DNA from: Acidobacteriota bacterium
Lineage (GTDB): Bacteria; Acidobacteriota; Blastocatellia; Pyrinomonadales; Pyrinomonadaceae
Assembly (NCBI GenBank): GCA_019242475.1
Contig: JAFAVK010000034.1
Coordinates: 1 to 64,000 of the forward strand
Direction of reading: 5' to 3'
Length of the DNA: 64,000 nucleotides
The notes beneath the pieces are model-generated. The model saw only the letters and a list, made by a program, of their open reading frames with translations, was not told where the DNA came from and did no database searches. Each line of letters starts with the position of its first letter. Positions within the stretch are counted from its first letter, which is position 1. The translations under genes and the position numbers were made by a program. Shown here in pieces: positions 38,199 to 50,458 of this stretch.

Positions 38199-39476
38199 AT
38201 GACCGAACAAGTTCAGTTGACGAGACTTCCCAACGGGCTGACCGTCCTCACGGAGCGGATGGCATCCTTGCGTTCCGCCACCGTGGGCATCTGGGTGCGG
38301 CGCGGCTCGCGCCACGAGCCGGCGGACTGGAACGGCGTCTGCCACTTCATCGAGCACGCCGTCTTCAAGGGGACGGGGCGGCGGACGGCTTTGGACATCG
38401 CCGTCGAATCAGACCGCCTCGGCGGCCACTTCGACGCCTACACGACGCACGAGATGACCGGCTTTGCTTTGAAGGTCGTGGACACGTCGGTGCCTTTGGC
38501 CTTCGACCTGCTCGCCGACATGCTCGCCCGGCCCCGCTTCGACGAGGAGGAGCTGCGGCGCGAGCAGAAGGTCATCATCGAAGAGATGAAGATGGTCGAG
38601 GACACGCCGGACGAGTTCCTCGCCGAAATCTTCAACGCCGCCTACTTCCCCGGCCACCCCCTGGGCCGTCCCATCGAGGGGACTGAAGAGACCGTCTCGA
38701 CCTTCGGCCACGAGCGCACCGCCGTCTTCCACGCCGCGGCCTACGCGCCGCCGAACCTCGTCGTCGCCGCCGCCGGCAACGTCGAGCACGAGCAACTGGT
38801 CGAGCTGGCCGCGCGTGCTTTCGAGGACGGCCAGGCGGAGGCGGGCGAGGTCAAAAGCGTCAAGGAAGAGTCGCCGAGCCCGGCCGCGCCGATTCTCATC
38901 AAGCGCAAGAAGGAGCTGGAGCAGGCGCACCTCATCATCGCCGCGCCCTTCCCCTCGGCGCGCCACGAAGACCGCTACGCCGCGAGCCTTCTGAGTTCGG
39001 TCATCGGCGGCGGCACCAGCTCGCGCCTCTGGCAGCGCGTGCGCGAGGAGCGCGGCCTGGCCTACTCCGTCGGCGCCGCCGGGAGCCACTTCACCGACGC
39101 GGGCGTCTTTCAAATCTACGCCGGCACCTCGCCCGAGCAGTTGGACGAAGTCCTGGACATCTCGCTCGAAGAGATGCGCCGCGCGCTGCGCGAGGCGGTG
39201 GGCGAGGAGGAGCTGCGACTCGTCAAAGACCAGGCCGTCTCGTCCATCCTGCTCGGCCTGGAATCGACGAGCGCGCGCGCCGGCACGCTCGCGCGGCAGG
39301 AGATCGTCCACGGCCGCCGCATCCCGCCCGAGCAGGTCATCGCGCGCATCGAAGCGGTCACGCCCGAAGACATGCTCCGCGTCGCCACCGAGCACTTCCA
39401 GACCGACCGGCTCGCCCTCGGCGCCCTCGGCGACCTCAACGGCTTCAAGGTTGACCGCGCCCGTCTCGAAGTCTGA
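38199..39476 (+). CDS. M16-family zinc metallopeptidase
   Basis: 425 residues, no signal peptide. Inverted zinc motif HFIEH (His49, Glu52, His53) with downstream Glu in IIEEMKMVEDTPDE, and the C-terminal substrate motif GGGTSSRLWQRVREERGLAY. Matches mitochondrial-processing-peptidase-beta-like / PqqL-YmxG-type single-chain M16 enzymes of about 420 residues. The upstream open frame to 38076 lacks a ribosome site. Likely degrades peptides in the cytoplasm. Confidence 0.92.
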   Translation: MTEQVQLTRLPNGLTVLTERMASLRSATVGIWVRRGSRHEPADWNGVCHFIEHAVFKGTGRRTALDIAVESDRLGGHFDAYTTHEMTGFALKVVDTSVPLAFDLLADMLARPRFDEEELRREQKVIIEEMKMVEDTPDEFLAEIFNAAYFPGHPLGRPIEGTEETVSTFGHERTAVFHAAAYAPPNLVVAAAGNVEHEQLVELAARAFEDGQAEAGEVKSVKEESPSPAAPILIKRKKELEQAHLIIAAPFPSARHEDRYAASLLSSVIGGGTSSRLWQRVREERGLAYSVGAAGSHFTDAGVFQIYAGTSPEQLDEVLDISLEEMRRALREAVGEEELRLVKDQAVSSILLGLESTSARAGTLARQEIVHGRRIPPEQVIARIEAVTPEDMLRVATEHFQTDRLALGALGDLNGFKVDRARLEV

Positions 39477-39512
39477 AAGCAACCAACAGCAGGCTTCGCA
39501 CCACTCGGAGGA

Positions 39513-40019
39513 ATGTTGAGAGCCACGCTGAAAGCAATCCTCCTGCTCTGTGCGCTGGCGGCGTCGGCCGCGGCGCAGGAGGCGGACGACCGGCGGGGGG
39601 CGCCGGGGGTGTCGGTCTCCGCGTTCGAGTGGAAGTACGAGGGGTACGTGCCGGTCGAGGTGGTGCGCAGCAGCAAGTCGGGCGTGAAGCTCGACGTGAA
39701 GCGCGGCACCGACTACGTCTTCAAGTACGACTCGCGCCTGACGGTGAAGAACACGGGCGAGCGCGCCGTCAAGTCCGTCGAGTGGGCGCACGTCTTCTAC
39801 GACCCCGCGACGGGCAAGGAGTTGAAGCGCTACCGCCTCCAGTCGAAGCAGCGCGTCGCGGCCGGCGAGACCGCGACGCTCGACAAGGCGGTCTTCATCA
39901 AGCCCGAGGAGAGCACGCGCCACATCAACTCCGGCCGGCAGAGGGTTCAGCTCACGCGCGTCGAGTTCGAGGGCGGCGGCGAATGGAAGGCCGAGGCCGG
40001 GGACGAACGCAAGCCTTAA
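39513..40019 (+). CDS. small exported protein with FxLYD-like fold
   Basis: 168 residues with a Sec signal peptide (AASAAAQ). Mature part VSAFEWKYEGYVPVEV, RLTVKNTGERAVKSVEWAHVFYDPATGKEL, AAGETATLDKAVFIKP resembles an immunoglobulin-like FxLYD/DUF-type domain. Follows the peptidase by 36 bases and precedes the zinc-ribbon propeller gene by 15, so an operon is likely. Function unknown. Confidence 0.7.
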   Translation: MLRATLKAILLLCALAASAAAQEADDRRGAPGVSVSAFEWKYEGYVPVEVVRSSKSGVKLDVKRGTDYVFKYDSRLTVKNTGERAVKSVEWAHVFYDPATGKELKRYRLQSKQRVAAGETATLDKAVFIKPEESTRHINSGRQRVQLTRVEFEGGGEWKAEAGDERKP

Positions 40020-40034
40020 GACGGGGGACGCGAG

Positions 40035-41240
40035 TTGAAAGCCTTCAACTGCCCGCAGTGCGGCGCGACGCTCGAATTCGAGCGGATCGAGGCGCCGCTC
40101 GTCCGCTGCCAGTACTGCAACTCGCAGGTGGTCGTGCCCTCCGAGCTGCGGCCGCCGCTCCCCGAGCCGCTGCCCGAAGCGCCGCCGCCGCTCAACTTCG
40201 GCCAGCCCGACCAGCCGAAGAGGGTCGCGTTCGCCGTCGTCGCACTCATCGTCTTCACCGCCGCGTTCGGCTTCCTCATCGCCCGGAACAGCCGGTCGGG
40301 CCGGCAGGGCGGCGTGAACGTCAACCCGACCCGCACGCCCTTTCGCCCCACCCCGCTGCCCACCCCGCCGCCCGCCGGCTACCGCGTCGCCTACACCTTC
40401 GGCGGCGAGGGCACCGGCCCCGGCCTCTTCAAAGACTCGATGCGCGTGGCCGTGGACGGCGAGGGGCGCGTCTACGTCTCGGACGAGACGCGGCGCGTGA
40501 AGCGCTTCGACTCGTCGGGCCAGTTCCTCAACACCTGGGACATCCCGCTTGAGACGAAGTGGTATCAGAAGCTGCGCGGCGGCCCGCTGAAGCTTCTCGC
40601 CACCCCTTCGGGCTACGTATACGCGGTGCTCGCCGGCGTGGTGATGAAGTTCGACGGCGAGACGGGCGAGGTGCTCGGCGCGGCGCACGGCTCGGACTAC
40701 ATCCACGACGCGGCGCTCGTCCCGCCCGCCGGGATCGGCCTCCTCCTCGTCTCGCAGAAGGGCAAGGACGACGAGTTGGTACAGCTCGGCATCGACGGGC
40801 GCGCCGAGCGGCGCACGCACCGCTTCGTCAGCTCGCAGCTCGACAAGAAGCTCGAAGTCGAGGCGCTGCGCGTCGCCGCCGGGCCGGGCGGCGAGACCTA
40901 CGCGCTCTACTGCATCGGCGGGGTCGAGGGCGAGCACTACTACGACGACGAGGACATCGCCGTCTTCCGCTTCTCACCCGAGGGCAAGTACCTCGCGCGC
41001 TTCGGCGGCGAGGGGCACGCGCCCGGCCAGTACGGCCCGCCCACGGCGCTCGCCGCCGACAGCCGGGGCCGCGTCTACGTCCTTGAGACCTTCGACGCGA
41101 TTCACGTCTTCGAGCCCGACGGCCGCTTCGTCCGCACGCTCAAGGCCCCGCACGGCGTGGAATCACTCGCCTTCGACTGGCAGGACAACCTCTACGTCGC
41201 CGGCGGCCACAAGGTCTCCAAGCTGGTGCTCAACCAATAA
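40035..41240 (+). CDS. zinc-ribbon, single-helix, NHL-type propeller protein
   Basis: 401 residues. N-terminal zinc ribbon CPQCGATLEFERIEAPLVRCQYC, Pro-rich linker, one membrane helix (VAFAVVALIVFTAAFGFLI, ~69-87), Thr-Pro spacer, then NHL repeats (YVSDETRRVKRFDSSGQFL; YVLETFDAIHVFEPDGRF). The ribbon should be cytoplasmic and the propeller outside. TTG start with GGGGGAC upstream. A membrane scaffold or ligand-binding role is likely; no partner known. Confidence 0.75.
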   Translation: MKAFNCPQCGATLEFERIEAPLVRCQYCNSQVVVPSELRPPLPEPLPEAPPPLNFGQPDQPKRVAFAVVALIVFTAAFGFLIARNSRSGRQGGVNVNPTRTPFRPTPLPTPPPAGYRVAYTFGGEGTGPGLFKDSMRVAVDGEGRVYVSDETRRVKRFDSSGQFLNTWDIPLETKWYQKLRGGPLKLLATPSGYVYAVLAGVVMKFDGETGEVLGAAHGSDYIHDAALVPPAGIGLLLVSQKGKDDELVQLGIDGRAERRTHRFVSSQLDKKLEVEALRVAAGPGGETYALYCIGGVEGEHYYDDEDIAVFRFSPEGKYLARFGGEGHAPGQYGPPTALAADSRGRVYVLETFDAIHVFEPDGRFVRTLKAPHGVESLAFDWQDNLYVAGGHKVSKLVLNQ

Positions 41241-41350
41241 CCGGGTCAGTGCCGCCGCGGCCGACTTTTTCGCCGCCGACGTTTGCCATCGAACGCGGCA
41301 GCCTTAATAATTGTCTCGCGGCTTACTCACTGAGTGCTGAAAGCTCCCGA

Positions 41351-42172
41351 ATGAGGCTCACTGTTTTAGGAAGCGGCTCGACCGGCAACTCCGTGCTCAT
41401 CTGCGCGGGGCGGACGCGCGTGCTGGTGGACGCGGGGCTCTCGGCGAAGGAGACGGCGCGCCGGCTCGCGCTCGTCGGCGAGGACGCCGCGCGGCTCGAC
41501 GGCGTCGTCGTCACGCACGAGCACTCCGACCACGCGGGCGGCCTGCGCGTGCTCCTGAAATCCCTCCCCTGCCCGGTCTACATCTCGGGCGCGACCCGCG
41601 ATGCGTACATCCGCGAGAAGTCGCGCCACAACGACGAACCGAAGAAGCGCGCCGAAGTCCTGCGCGACCGGACGGTCGAAATCTCTTCGAGCCAGGACTT
41701 TCAAATCGGCGAGATCGACTTCCACCCCTTCACCGTCCCGCACGACGCCGCCGACAACTTCGGCTTCGTCGCCACCCACGACGGCGTGCGCGTCGCGACC
41801 CTGATGGACTTCGGCTGCGTGACGACGCTCGTCGCCGACCGCCTGAAGGGCTGCGCGGCCATCGTCATCGAGTCGAACCACAGCCGCGACATGCTCAAGG
41901 CGTGCGACGTGTACCCGTGGGAGCTGAAGCAGCGCATCCTCTCGCGCACCGGCCACCTCTCGAACGAGGACGTGGCCGTGTGGCTGCGCGACGGCTTCGA
42001 CGGCTGCGCCGAGCACGTCGTCCTCGCGCACCTCTCGCAGCGCGCCAACAACCCCGACCTCGCCAAGTTCACCGCCGAGTCGGCGCTGCGCGAGCGCGGC
42101 GGCCTCTTCCAGCCCTCGACCACGATCACCCTCTCGCACCACAAGGAGCCGACGCCCTGGATAGAGCTGTGA
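41351..42172 (+). CDS. MBL-fold metallohydrolase, WalJ/YycJ-like
   Basis: 273 residues. Motif I THEHSDH (His56, His58, Asp60, His61), GSGSTGNS near the N-terminus and HLSNEDVAVWL, the set seen in YycJ/WalJ 5'-exonuclease-type proteins. Start chosen at MRLTVLG; an open frame runs 34 codons further up without support. Probably a cytoplasmic nuclease in DNA maintenance. Confidence 0.85.
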   Translation: MRLTVLGSGSTGNSVLICAGRTRVLVDAGLSAKETARRLALVGEDAARLDGVVVTHEHSDHAGGLRVLLKSLPCPVYISGATRDAYIREKSRHNDEPKKRAEVLRDRTVEISSSQDFQIGEIDFHPFTVPHDAADNFGFVATHDGVRVATLMDFGCVTTLVADRLKGCAAIVIESNHSRDMLKACDVYPWELKQRILSRTGHLSNEDVAVWLRDGFDGCAEHVVLAHLSQRANNPDLAKFTAESALRERGGLFQPSTTITLSHHKEPTPWIEL

Positions 42173-42177
42173 GGAAG

Positions 42178-42325
42178 GCAGTAGGCAGTAGGCAGACGGC
42201 AGTAGGCAGTTCGGTGGCCGCGAAGGAGTCTCTTTGCACCGCGACGAGCCGCCGAAGTCGGAACAAGAGCATTCTCAACTTAATAGTTCTTAACTGCCTG
42301 CTGCCTACTGCCTACTGCCTACTGC
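42178..42325. repeat. heptamer hairpin, GGCAGTA family, overlapping a gene
   Basis: 34-base arms (42178-42211 and 42292-42325) with three mismatches and an 80-base loop. Left arm begins five bases after the MBL stop. The right arm lies inside the next lipoprotein gene and encodes most of its signal peptide. Confidence 0.85.
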
Positions 42326-42711
42326 TCTCCTCCTGCGCCGTTGACGAGCGGCGCAACGTGCCGGCGGGGGCGCAGGCGACCGTCGAGCGCGTGACCGAGG
42401 ACATCGCCGCCGGGCGCGACGAGAAGGTCTACCAGGAGGCCGCGCCCGAGTGGCGCGCGCAGGTCTCCTCGGAGGAGAGCGCGCGCACCCTCGCGCGCGT
42501 GCGCGAGCGCCTGGGCCGCGTCGAGAGTCGTGCGCTCACGAAGGGCACCGAGCAGCAGAGCGCCTCCGCGCCGCTCTCGGGCCACGCCCTCGAACTCTTC
42601 TACTCGACCCGCTTCGAGCGTGGCAGCGCCACCGAGCGCTTCACCCTGCTGGAGCGCGGCGGCGAGTGGCTCCTCGCGGGCTACACCGTCACCTCGGACG
42701 TTTTGAAATAG
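42214..42711 (+). CDS. lipoprotein with a repeat-encoded signal peptide
   Basis: 165 residues if started at GTG 42214. The first 45 residues are a basic start followed by LIVLNCLLPTAYCLLLSSC, a good signal peptide with lipobox LSSC. This core is translated from the right arm of the GGCAGTA hairpin. The mature part (VERVTEDIAAGRDEKVYQEAAPEW, FTLLERGGEWLLAGYTV) resembles DUF4019/DUF3887-like lipoproteins. The start codon is uncertain as no good ribosome site is seen in frame. Lies between MBL and purB genes. Confidence 0.65.
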   Translation: MAAKESLCTATSRRSRNKSILNLIVLNCLLPTAYCLLLSSCAVDERRNVPAGAQATVERVTEDIAAGRDEKVYQEAAPEWRAQVSSEESARTLARVRERLGRVESRALTKGTEQQSASAPLSGHALELFYSTRFERGSATERFTLLERGGEWLLAGYTVTSDVLK

Positions 42712-42804
42712 TGATGAGTGGTGAATGATGAGTGATGAGCGAAGGCAAGCCCGGTGTCTTCCTTCGCTCATCACTCATCACTCATCACTCATCACTCATC
42801 ACTT
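42709..42804. repeat. heptamer hairpin, TGATGAG family
   Basis: Left arm has four TGATGAR-type units, right arm five. It begins in the stop codon of the lipoprotein gene and ends directly before the purB ATG (42805), so it forms the whole purB leader. Confidence 0.88.
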
Positions 42805-44115
<1,311 letters not shown>

Positions 44116-44208
44116 GCTTTAAGCTTCCGGGGCCGCGCCGGCCTTGAACGCCGGGCGAGACTTCGTTTAAGTTTGCGCTTCGCATTCTGAACTTTCGGGA
44201 GAGACCCT

Positions 44209-44451
44209 TTGAAAGCAAAAGTCTACGTCACACTCAAGCCGGGCGTGCTCGACCCGCAGGGCAAGGCTATCCAGCACTCGGTCGGGCTGCTCGGCTACGA
44301 CGGCGTCGCCGACGTGCGTCAGGGTAAATACTTCGAGATCGCCCTCGACGCGGGCTTAGATGAAGCGCGCGCCCGCGAGACGGCCGAGCGCATGGCGCGC
44401 GACGTGCTCTCCAACCCCGTCATCGAGGACTACCGCGTGGAGGTGGAGTGA
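44209..44451 (+). CDS. purS: phosphoribosylformylglycinamidine synthase subunit PurS
   Basis: 80 residues starting [43 protein letters not shown] is the PurS fold. It joins PurQ to small PurL in the FGAM synthase complex. Its stop overlaps the purQ start (TGATG). Confidence 0.94.
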   Translation: MKAKVYVTLKPGVLDPQGKAIQHSVGLLGYDGVADVRQGKYFEIALDAGLDEARARETAERMARDVLSNPVIEDYRVEVE

Positions 44452-45149
44452 TGAAGTTCGGTGTGATCGTCTTCCCCGGGTCGAACTGCGACCACGACGC
44501 GTACCACGTCATCTCGAAGCACGTCGGGCAGCCGGTGGACTTCGTCTGGCACCGCGAGACAGACCTCTCGGCCTACGACGCCGTCATCATCCCCGGCGGC
44601 TTCTCCTACGGCGACTACCTGCGCGCGGGCGCGCTCGCCTCGTTCTCGCCGGTGATGGCCTCGGTCAAGGAGTTCGCCGGCCGCGGCGGGTTCGTCTTAG
44701 GGATTTGCAACGGGTTTCAAATCCTCTGCGAGTCGGGCTTGCTGCCCGGCGCGCTGATCCGCAACAGGGAGCTGCACTTCATCTGCCAACACGTCAACGT
44801 CCGCGTCGAGACGACCGAGACGCCCTTCACGCACGAGCTGCGCGCCGGGCAAGTCCTGAGCCTGCCCGTGGCGCACGCCGAGGGCAACTACGTCTGCGAC
44901 GACGAGACTTTTGAAGAGCTGAGAAGCGAAGACCGCGTCGTCTTCCGCTACTGCGACCCGGCGGGCGAGTCGGGCGAGCCGTCGAACATCAACGGCTCGC
45001 GCGACCACATCGCGGGCATCTGCTCGCGCGAGCGCAACGTGCTCGGCCTGATGCCGCACCCCGAGCGCGCCTGCGAAGACCTGCTCGGCTCTTCCGACGG
45101 CAGCGGCCTCTTCCGCTCGCTCGCCGCGACGCTGGCCGCAGTGAGGTGA
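44451..45149 (+). CDS. purQ: phosphoribosylformylglycinamidine synthase glutaminase PurQ
   Basis: 232 residues, class I glutamine amidotransferase. FPGSNCDHD at the start, catalytic Cys in LGICNGFQ, His/Glu in MPHPERA. Provides ammonia to PurL. Its last codons overlap a GTG start of the next gene. Confidence 0.95.
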   Translation: MKFGVIVFPGSNCDHDAYHVISKHVGQPVDFVWHRETDLSAYDAVIIPGGFSYGDYLRAGALASFSPVMASVKEFAGRGGFVLGICNGFQILCESGLLPGALIRNRELHFICQHVNVRVETTETPFTHELRAGQVLSLPVAHAEGNYVCDDETFEELRSEDRVVFRYCDPAGESGEPSNINGSRDHIAGICSRERNVLGLMPHPERACEDLLGSSDGSGLFRSLAATLAAVR

Positions 45150-45643
45150 AGGCAAAAGGCAAAAGGCAAAGGGCAAAAGTAAGAAGGGAACTTCACGAGC
45201 CCGACCCCGACTCTCCCGTCCTCACCTGGGAAGAAGTTAACCGCACGCACCGCGTCCGCAACGGCGTCTACCACCGGGGCGGGCGGCTCGTCTCTTTGCT
45301 CACGGACTTCGGCCGCATCAACCCCTGCTACCCGGACGCGCTCTCCGCGGACGGCGGCTCAATCGTCTACACGGGCGAGGGGCGCCACGGCGACCAGCAC
45401 CTCTCGCCCGGCAACCGCGCGCTGCTCTCTGCCGTCGAGTCGGGCCACGCCGTCCCGCTCTTCAACAAGCTCGGCACGGGCCGCTGGCAGCTCACCGGCC
45501 GCTGGCGCGTCGCCTCCGCCGAACACCGCTTCGACGAGACAGAACAAAGGATGCTCTGGCGCTTCACGCTGCAAAAAGGTTCAAGTTCAAAGTTGAAAAG
45601 TTCAAAGTTGAAGACAGAAGTTCAAGGCCGGGGACAGCCTTAG
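45146..45643 (+). CDS. SRA/YDG-like domain protein with repeat-encoded ends
   Basis: 165 residues starting GTG in the purQ stop region (GTGA). Core [55 protein letters not shown] and [18 protein letters not shown] resembles the SRA (SET/RING-associated) fold that reads modified cytosine, and related YDG restriction modules. The first 12 codons are AAAGGCA heptamers and the last 20 are another heptamer family, so real termini may differ. No endonuclease domain seen. Could be a base-modification reader beside a purine operon, or an unrelated fold; moderate confidence in the domain. Confidence 0.5.
   Translation: MKAKGKRQRAKVRRELHEPDPDSPVLTWEEVNRTHRVRNGVYHRGGRLVSLLTDFGRINPCYPDALSADGGSIVYTGEGRHGDQHLSPGNRALLSAVESGHAVPLFNKLGTGRWQLTGRWRVASAEHRFDETEQRMLWRFTLQKGSSSKLKSSKLKTEVQGRGQP
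45147..45180. repeat. single AAAGGCA-type heptamer arm
   Basis: AAAGGCA units matching the arms at 18471 and 55680 but with no partner arm nearby. Translated as the start of the SRA-like protein. Confidence 0.75.
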
Positions 45644-45669
45644 CAACTTTGAACTTTTCAACTTTGAAC
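45585..45669. repeat. heptamer-type hairpin, GTTCAAA/GTTGAAA family
   Basis: Perfect 26-base stem (45585-45610 with 45644-45669); units of seven and eight bases. Left arm is inside the SRA-like reading frame, and its stop codon falls in the loop. Confidence 0.85.
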
Positions 45670-45739
45670 TTTGAACTCGGATTCGCTAAGCTGTCGGCGC
45701 TCCCCGGCCACTTTCTAACAAAGGAGTTCAGGCAAGTTT

Positions 45740-46351
45740 ATGAAGAAGCTCTCCGCGGTCGCACTCCTCCTCGCGCTCTCCGCAGCGTTCGCCGCGCAGG
45801 CCGCGCGCGCGACTAGGCCCGCGACGGACGCGAAGGCGGCCGTCGCCGTCGGCGCGGTCGTCCCCGACTTCAAGCTGCCCGACGCCGACGGCAACGAGCA
45901 CACGCTCGCCTCCTTGAAAGGCCCGAAGGGCACCGTGCTCATCTTCGTCGCCACGAGGTGCCCGGTCTCGAACGCCTACAACGAGCGCATGGCGAAGCTC
46001 GCGGCCGACTACCGCGCCAAAGGCGTCAACGTCGTCGGCATCAACTCGAACTCGACCGAGCCGGCCGCCGAGGTCAAACAGCACGCGGCCGACAAGGGGC
46101 TCGCCTTCACCATCCTGAAGGACGACGGCAACGTGGTCGCCGACCGCTTCAACGCGCAGTACACGCCCGAGGCTTTTCTCCTCGACGCCTCCGGGAAGCT
46201 CGTCTACCACGGCCGCATCGACAACTCGCGCAACGCCGACGGCGTGACCACCAGCGACCTGCGCGACGCTATCGACGCGACGCTCGCCGGCCGCGGCGTC
46301 GCCAACCCCGAGGTCAAGGGCTTCGGCTGCTCCATCAAGCGCACGAGCTAG
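45740..46351 (+). CDS. exported redoxin/thioredoxin-fold protein
   Basis: 203 residues with signal peptide. AhpC/TSA-like fold: VVPDFKLPDADGNEHTLASLKGPKGTVLIFVATRCPVSNAYNERM, then YTPEAFLLDASGKLVYHGRID. The first Cys (74) is in RCPVS, so the second Cys of a CxxC is Ser; another Cys (FGCSIK) is near the C-terminus. Periplasmic thiol protein, followed 12 bases on by a TlpA-like gene. Confidence 0.85.
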   Translation: MKKLSAVALLLALSAAFAAQAARATRPATDAKAAVAVGAVVPDFKLPDADGNEHTLASLKGPKGTVLIFVATRCPVSNAYNERMAKLAADYRAKGVNVVGINSNSTEPAAEVKQHAADKGLAFTILKDDGNVVADRFNAQYTPEAFLLDASGKLVYHGRIDNSRNADGVTTSDLRDAIDATLAGRGVANPEVKGFGCSIKRTS

Positions 46352-46362
46352 AAGGCGGGCGA

Positions 46363-46947
46363 ATGTTGAAGGCACTGCTGCCGGCCGTCTTCGCGGCCTT
46401 CGTTCTCCTGGGCGGCCCCGGCGGGCCGCAGAAGCAAGGCCCGCCGAAGCGCGCGCCCGGCGACGCCAAACCCGCCGCCCCCCCGAAGGTCACCGAGATC
46501 GACGAGGCCGCGCTCAAGTCTCTGCTCGGCGCGGGGGCGGGGCGCGCGCGCCCTCTGCTCGTCAACTTCTGGGCGACGTGGTGCGTGCCCTGCCGCGAGG
46601 AGTTCCCCGACCTCGTCAAGATTCGCGGACAGTACGCCGCAGAGCGCCTCGACTTCCTCCTCGTCTCGCTCGACGACCCTTCGGACATCGGCAAGGCCGT
46701 GCCCGAGTTCCTCTCGGAGCAGCGCGCCACGGCGCTGCCCGCCTACCTCCTCCACGCCGGCGACGACAACACCGCCATCAACCTCGTAGACCCCGACTGG
46801 AGCGGCGAGCTGCCCGCGACCTTCCTCTACGACCGCTCGGGCAGCCTCGTCTTCAAACACAAAGGTCGCATCAAGCCCGACGAGCTGCGCGCCGCGCTCG
46901 ACGCCGCTTTGAAGGACAAGCCGCAGGAGGCGGGCGCACAGAAATAA
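46363..46947 (+). CDS. TlpA-like thioredoxin-fold protein
   Basis: 194 residues; N-terminal signal/anchor, Pro-rich linker and thioredoxin domain with WCVPC (Cys74, Cys77), LVNFWATW and a Pro in GELPATFLYD. Likely a periplasmic disulfide reductase. RBS GGCGGG upstream of ATG 46363. Paired with the preceding redoxin gene, both placed between purQ and purL. Confidence 0.88.
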   Translation: MLKALLPAVFAAFVLLGGPGGPQKQGPPKRAPGDAKPAAPPKVTEIDEAALKSLLGAGAGRARPLLVNFWATWCVPCREEFPDLVKIRGQYAAERLDFLLVSLDDPSDIGKAVPEFLSEQRATALPAYLLHAGDDNTAINLVDPDWSGELPATFLYDRSGSLVFKHKGRIKPDELRAALDAALKDKPQEAGAQK

Positions 46948-46951
46948 AAGA

Positions 46952-47027
46952 GCCGTGAACCGTAAACCGTAAACCGTGACGAGAGGCATGACCTTCTTGT
47001 CACGGTTTACGGTTTACGGTTCACGGC
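46952..47027. repeat. heptamer hairpin, CCGTRAA family
   Basis: Perfect 29-base stem (46952-46980 with 46999-47027): CCGTGAA, two CCGTAAA, CCGTGAC. Begins a few bases after the TlpA-like stop. Same family at 57847-57920. Confidence 0.9.
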
Positions 47028-47112
47028 TTTCCGCGTTTGAAGAAACGGGCGCGAGCCTTTATCCTGTGCTGTCCTACAGGTCAGCCGAACAAGGTCGCCG
47101 CCGTTTCCCGTC

Positions 47113-49473
<2,361 letters not shown>

Positions 49474-49515
49474 AAAGCCGCAAATCGCCCTAACTCACGC
49501 ACACACAGCCTTTAT

Positions 49516-49788
49516 GTGACCTCCCCTAGTGGCGATGGGAACTCCCACAGCCGTAATGGGAACTCCCACAGAGGCTATGGGAGTCCACACAGCCTCTGTG
49601 GGAGTTCCCATTACCTCTATGGGAATACACATTGTGACGGTGAGAGTCCACATCGTCTCTATGTGAATTTCCATCGTCGCTATGGGAGTTCACATAGCCG
49701 CTAGGGGAGTCCGCATTACTGCAATGTGAACTCTCACAGCGGCTATGTCGATTCACATCGCGGCTATGCGGACTCACACCGTCGCGAG
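49516..49788. repeat. 13 x 21-bp tandem array with internal dyads
   Basis: Thirteen consecutive units of exactly 21 bases, first GTGACCTCCCC at 49516, last ending 49788. Consensus: GKGARTYCMCAY followed by a variable spacer ending CTAT. Each unit holds an imperfect palindrome (e.g. ATGGGAACTCCCAC). Unit length is invariant though sequence is not. It lies between the convergent purL and yceI genes. Both strands are open in one frame (seven-residue repeats), but there is no supporting start. Confidence 0.9.
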
Positions 49789-49804
49789 CCGTGTGAAGTC
49801 CGTT

Positions 49805-50458
49805 TCAGTCCCGCCGCGCGACGATGTCGAATATAACCTTCAACGTGTCGCGGACGCGGACGGTGCCGTGGAAGGCGGAGGTGGCGGGGACTTTGAAGTC
49901 GCTCCGCTTGATGCGGAACTCGCCGCGGGCGTGCAAGTCCTGGCCTTCGAGCGTGACCTCGGCGGGGATCGTGACGTGGCGCGTGACGCCGCGGAGCGTG
50001 AGGTCGCCGCCGAGCCTGACCTTGAAGAGGCCGCCGCGCGTGTCCACGGAAACGTCGGTGCTCTTGAAGGTGATGTCGGGGTACTTGTCGGGCTCGAGGA
50101 CGATGTCGCGCAGCTCGCCGTCGATGATCTTCTTCTGCTGCGCGGTGAAGAGTTCGCGCGTCTCGGCGAGCGAGGCCGCGCGCACGTCGAGCGTGAGCGA
50201 GGCGGGGCTGACCGAGCCGGGGGTGAGTCGCGCCTCGCCCGCGAAGTCCTGCGCCCGGACGAAGTGGTCGTGCCCCTTGAACCAGAGCAGGCCGCCCGCG
50301 AAGGCGCGGATCATGAACTTGCTGCGCGCGGCGTCGAGCCTGTAGACGGCCGACTGCCGCGGCGTCCCGCGTCTGACGACGGGCGCGCTGTTCGCCGTCT
50401 CACCCGACAGTGCGAGCAGCGCCGCGAGCGCGAACGTCGAGAGCTTGAAGAACCTCAT
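49805..50458 (-). CDS. YceI-family exported protein
   Basis: 217 residues: signal peptide, then the lipocalin-like YceI fold (YRLDAARSKFMIRAFAGGLLWFKGHDHFVRAQDFAGE, VTRHVTIPAEVTLEG, FRIKRSDFKVPATS). Family members bind isoprenoid-type lipids in the periplasm. ATG overlaps the stop of the upstream SGNH gene (ATGA). Confidence 0.9.
   Translation of the reverse strand: MRFFKLSTFALAALLALSGETANSAPVVRRGTPRQSAVYRLDAARSKFMIRAFAGGLLWFKGHDHFVRAQDFAGEARLTPGSVSPASLTLDVRAASLAETRELFTAQQKKIIDGELRDIVLEPDKYPDITFKSTDVSVDTRGGLFKVRLGGDLTLRGVTRHVTIPAEVTLEGQDLHARGEFRIKRSDFKVPATSAFHGTVRVRDTLKVIFDIVARRD

Noticed and set aside
42754..42804. Upstream extension of PurB
   Set aside because: Translation of the hairpin arm; homology begins at MIERYTL.
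49516..49704. GTG-started frame with seven-residue repeats (GNSHSRN type) across the 21-bp array, and a similar minus-strand frame
   Set aside because: No ribosome site, both strands equally open, ends at array irregularities; explained by 21-base periodicity.
49516..49788. CRISPR array
   Set aside because: Units are contiguous 21-mers that diverge from each other, with no conserved repeat/unique spacer alternation and no cas genes.
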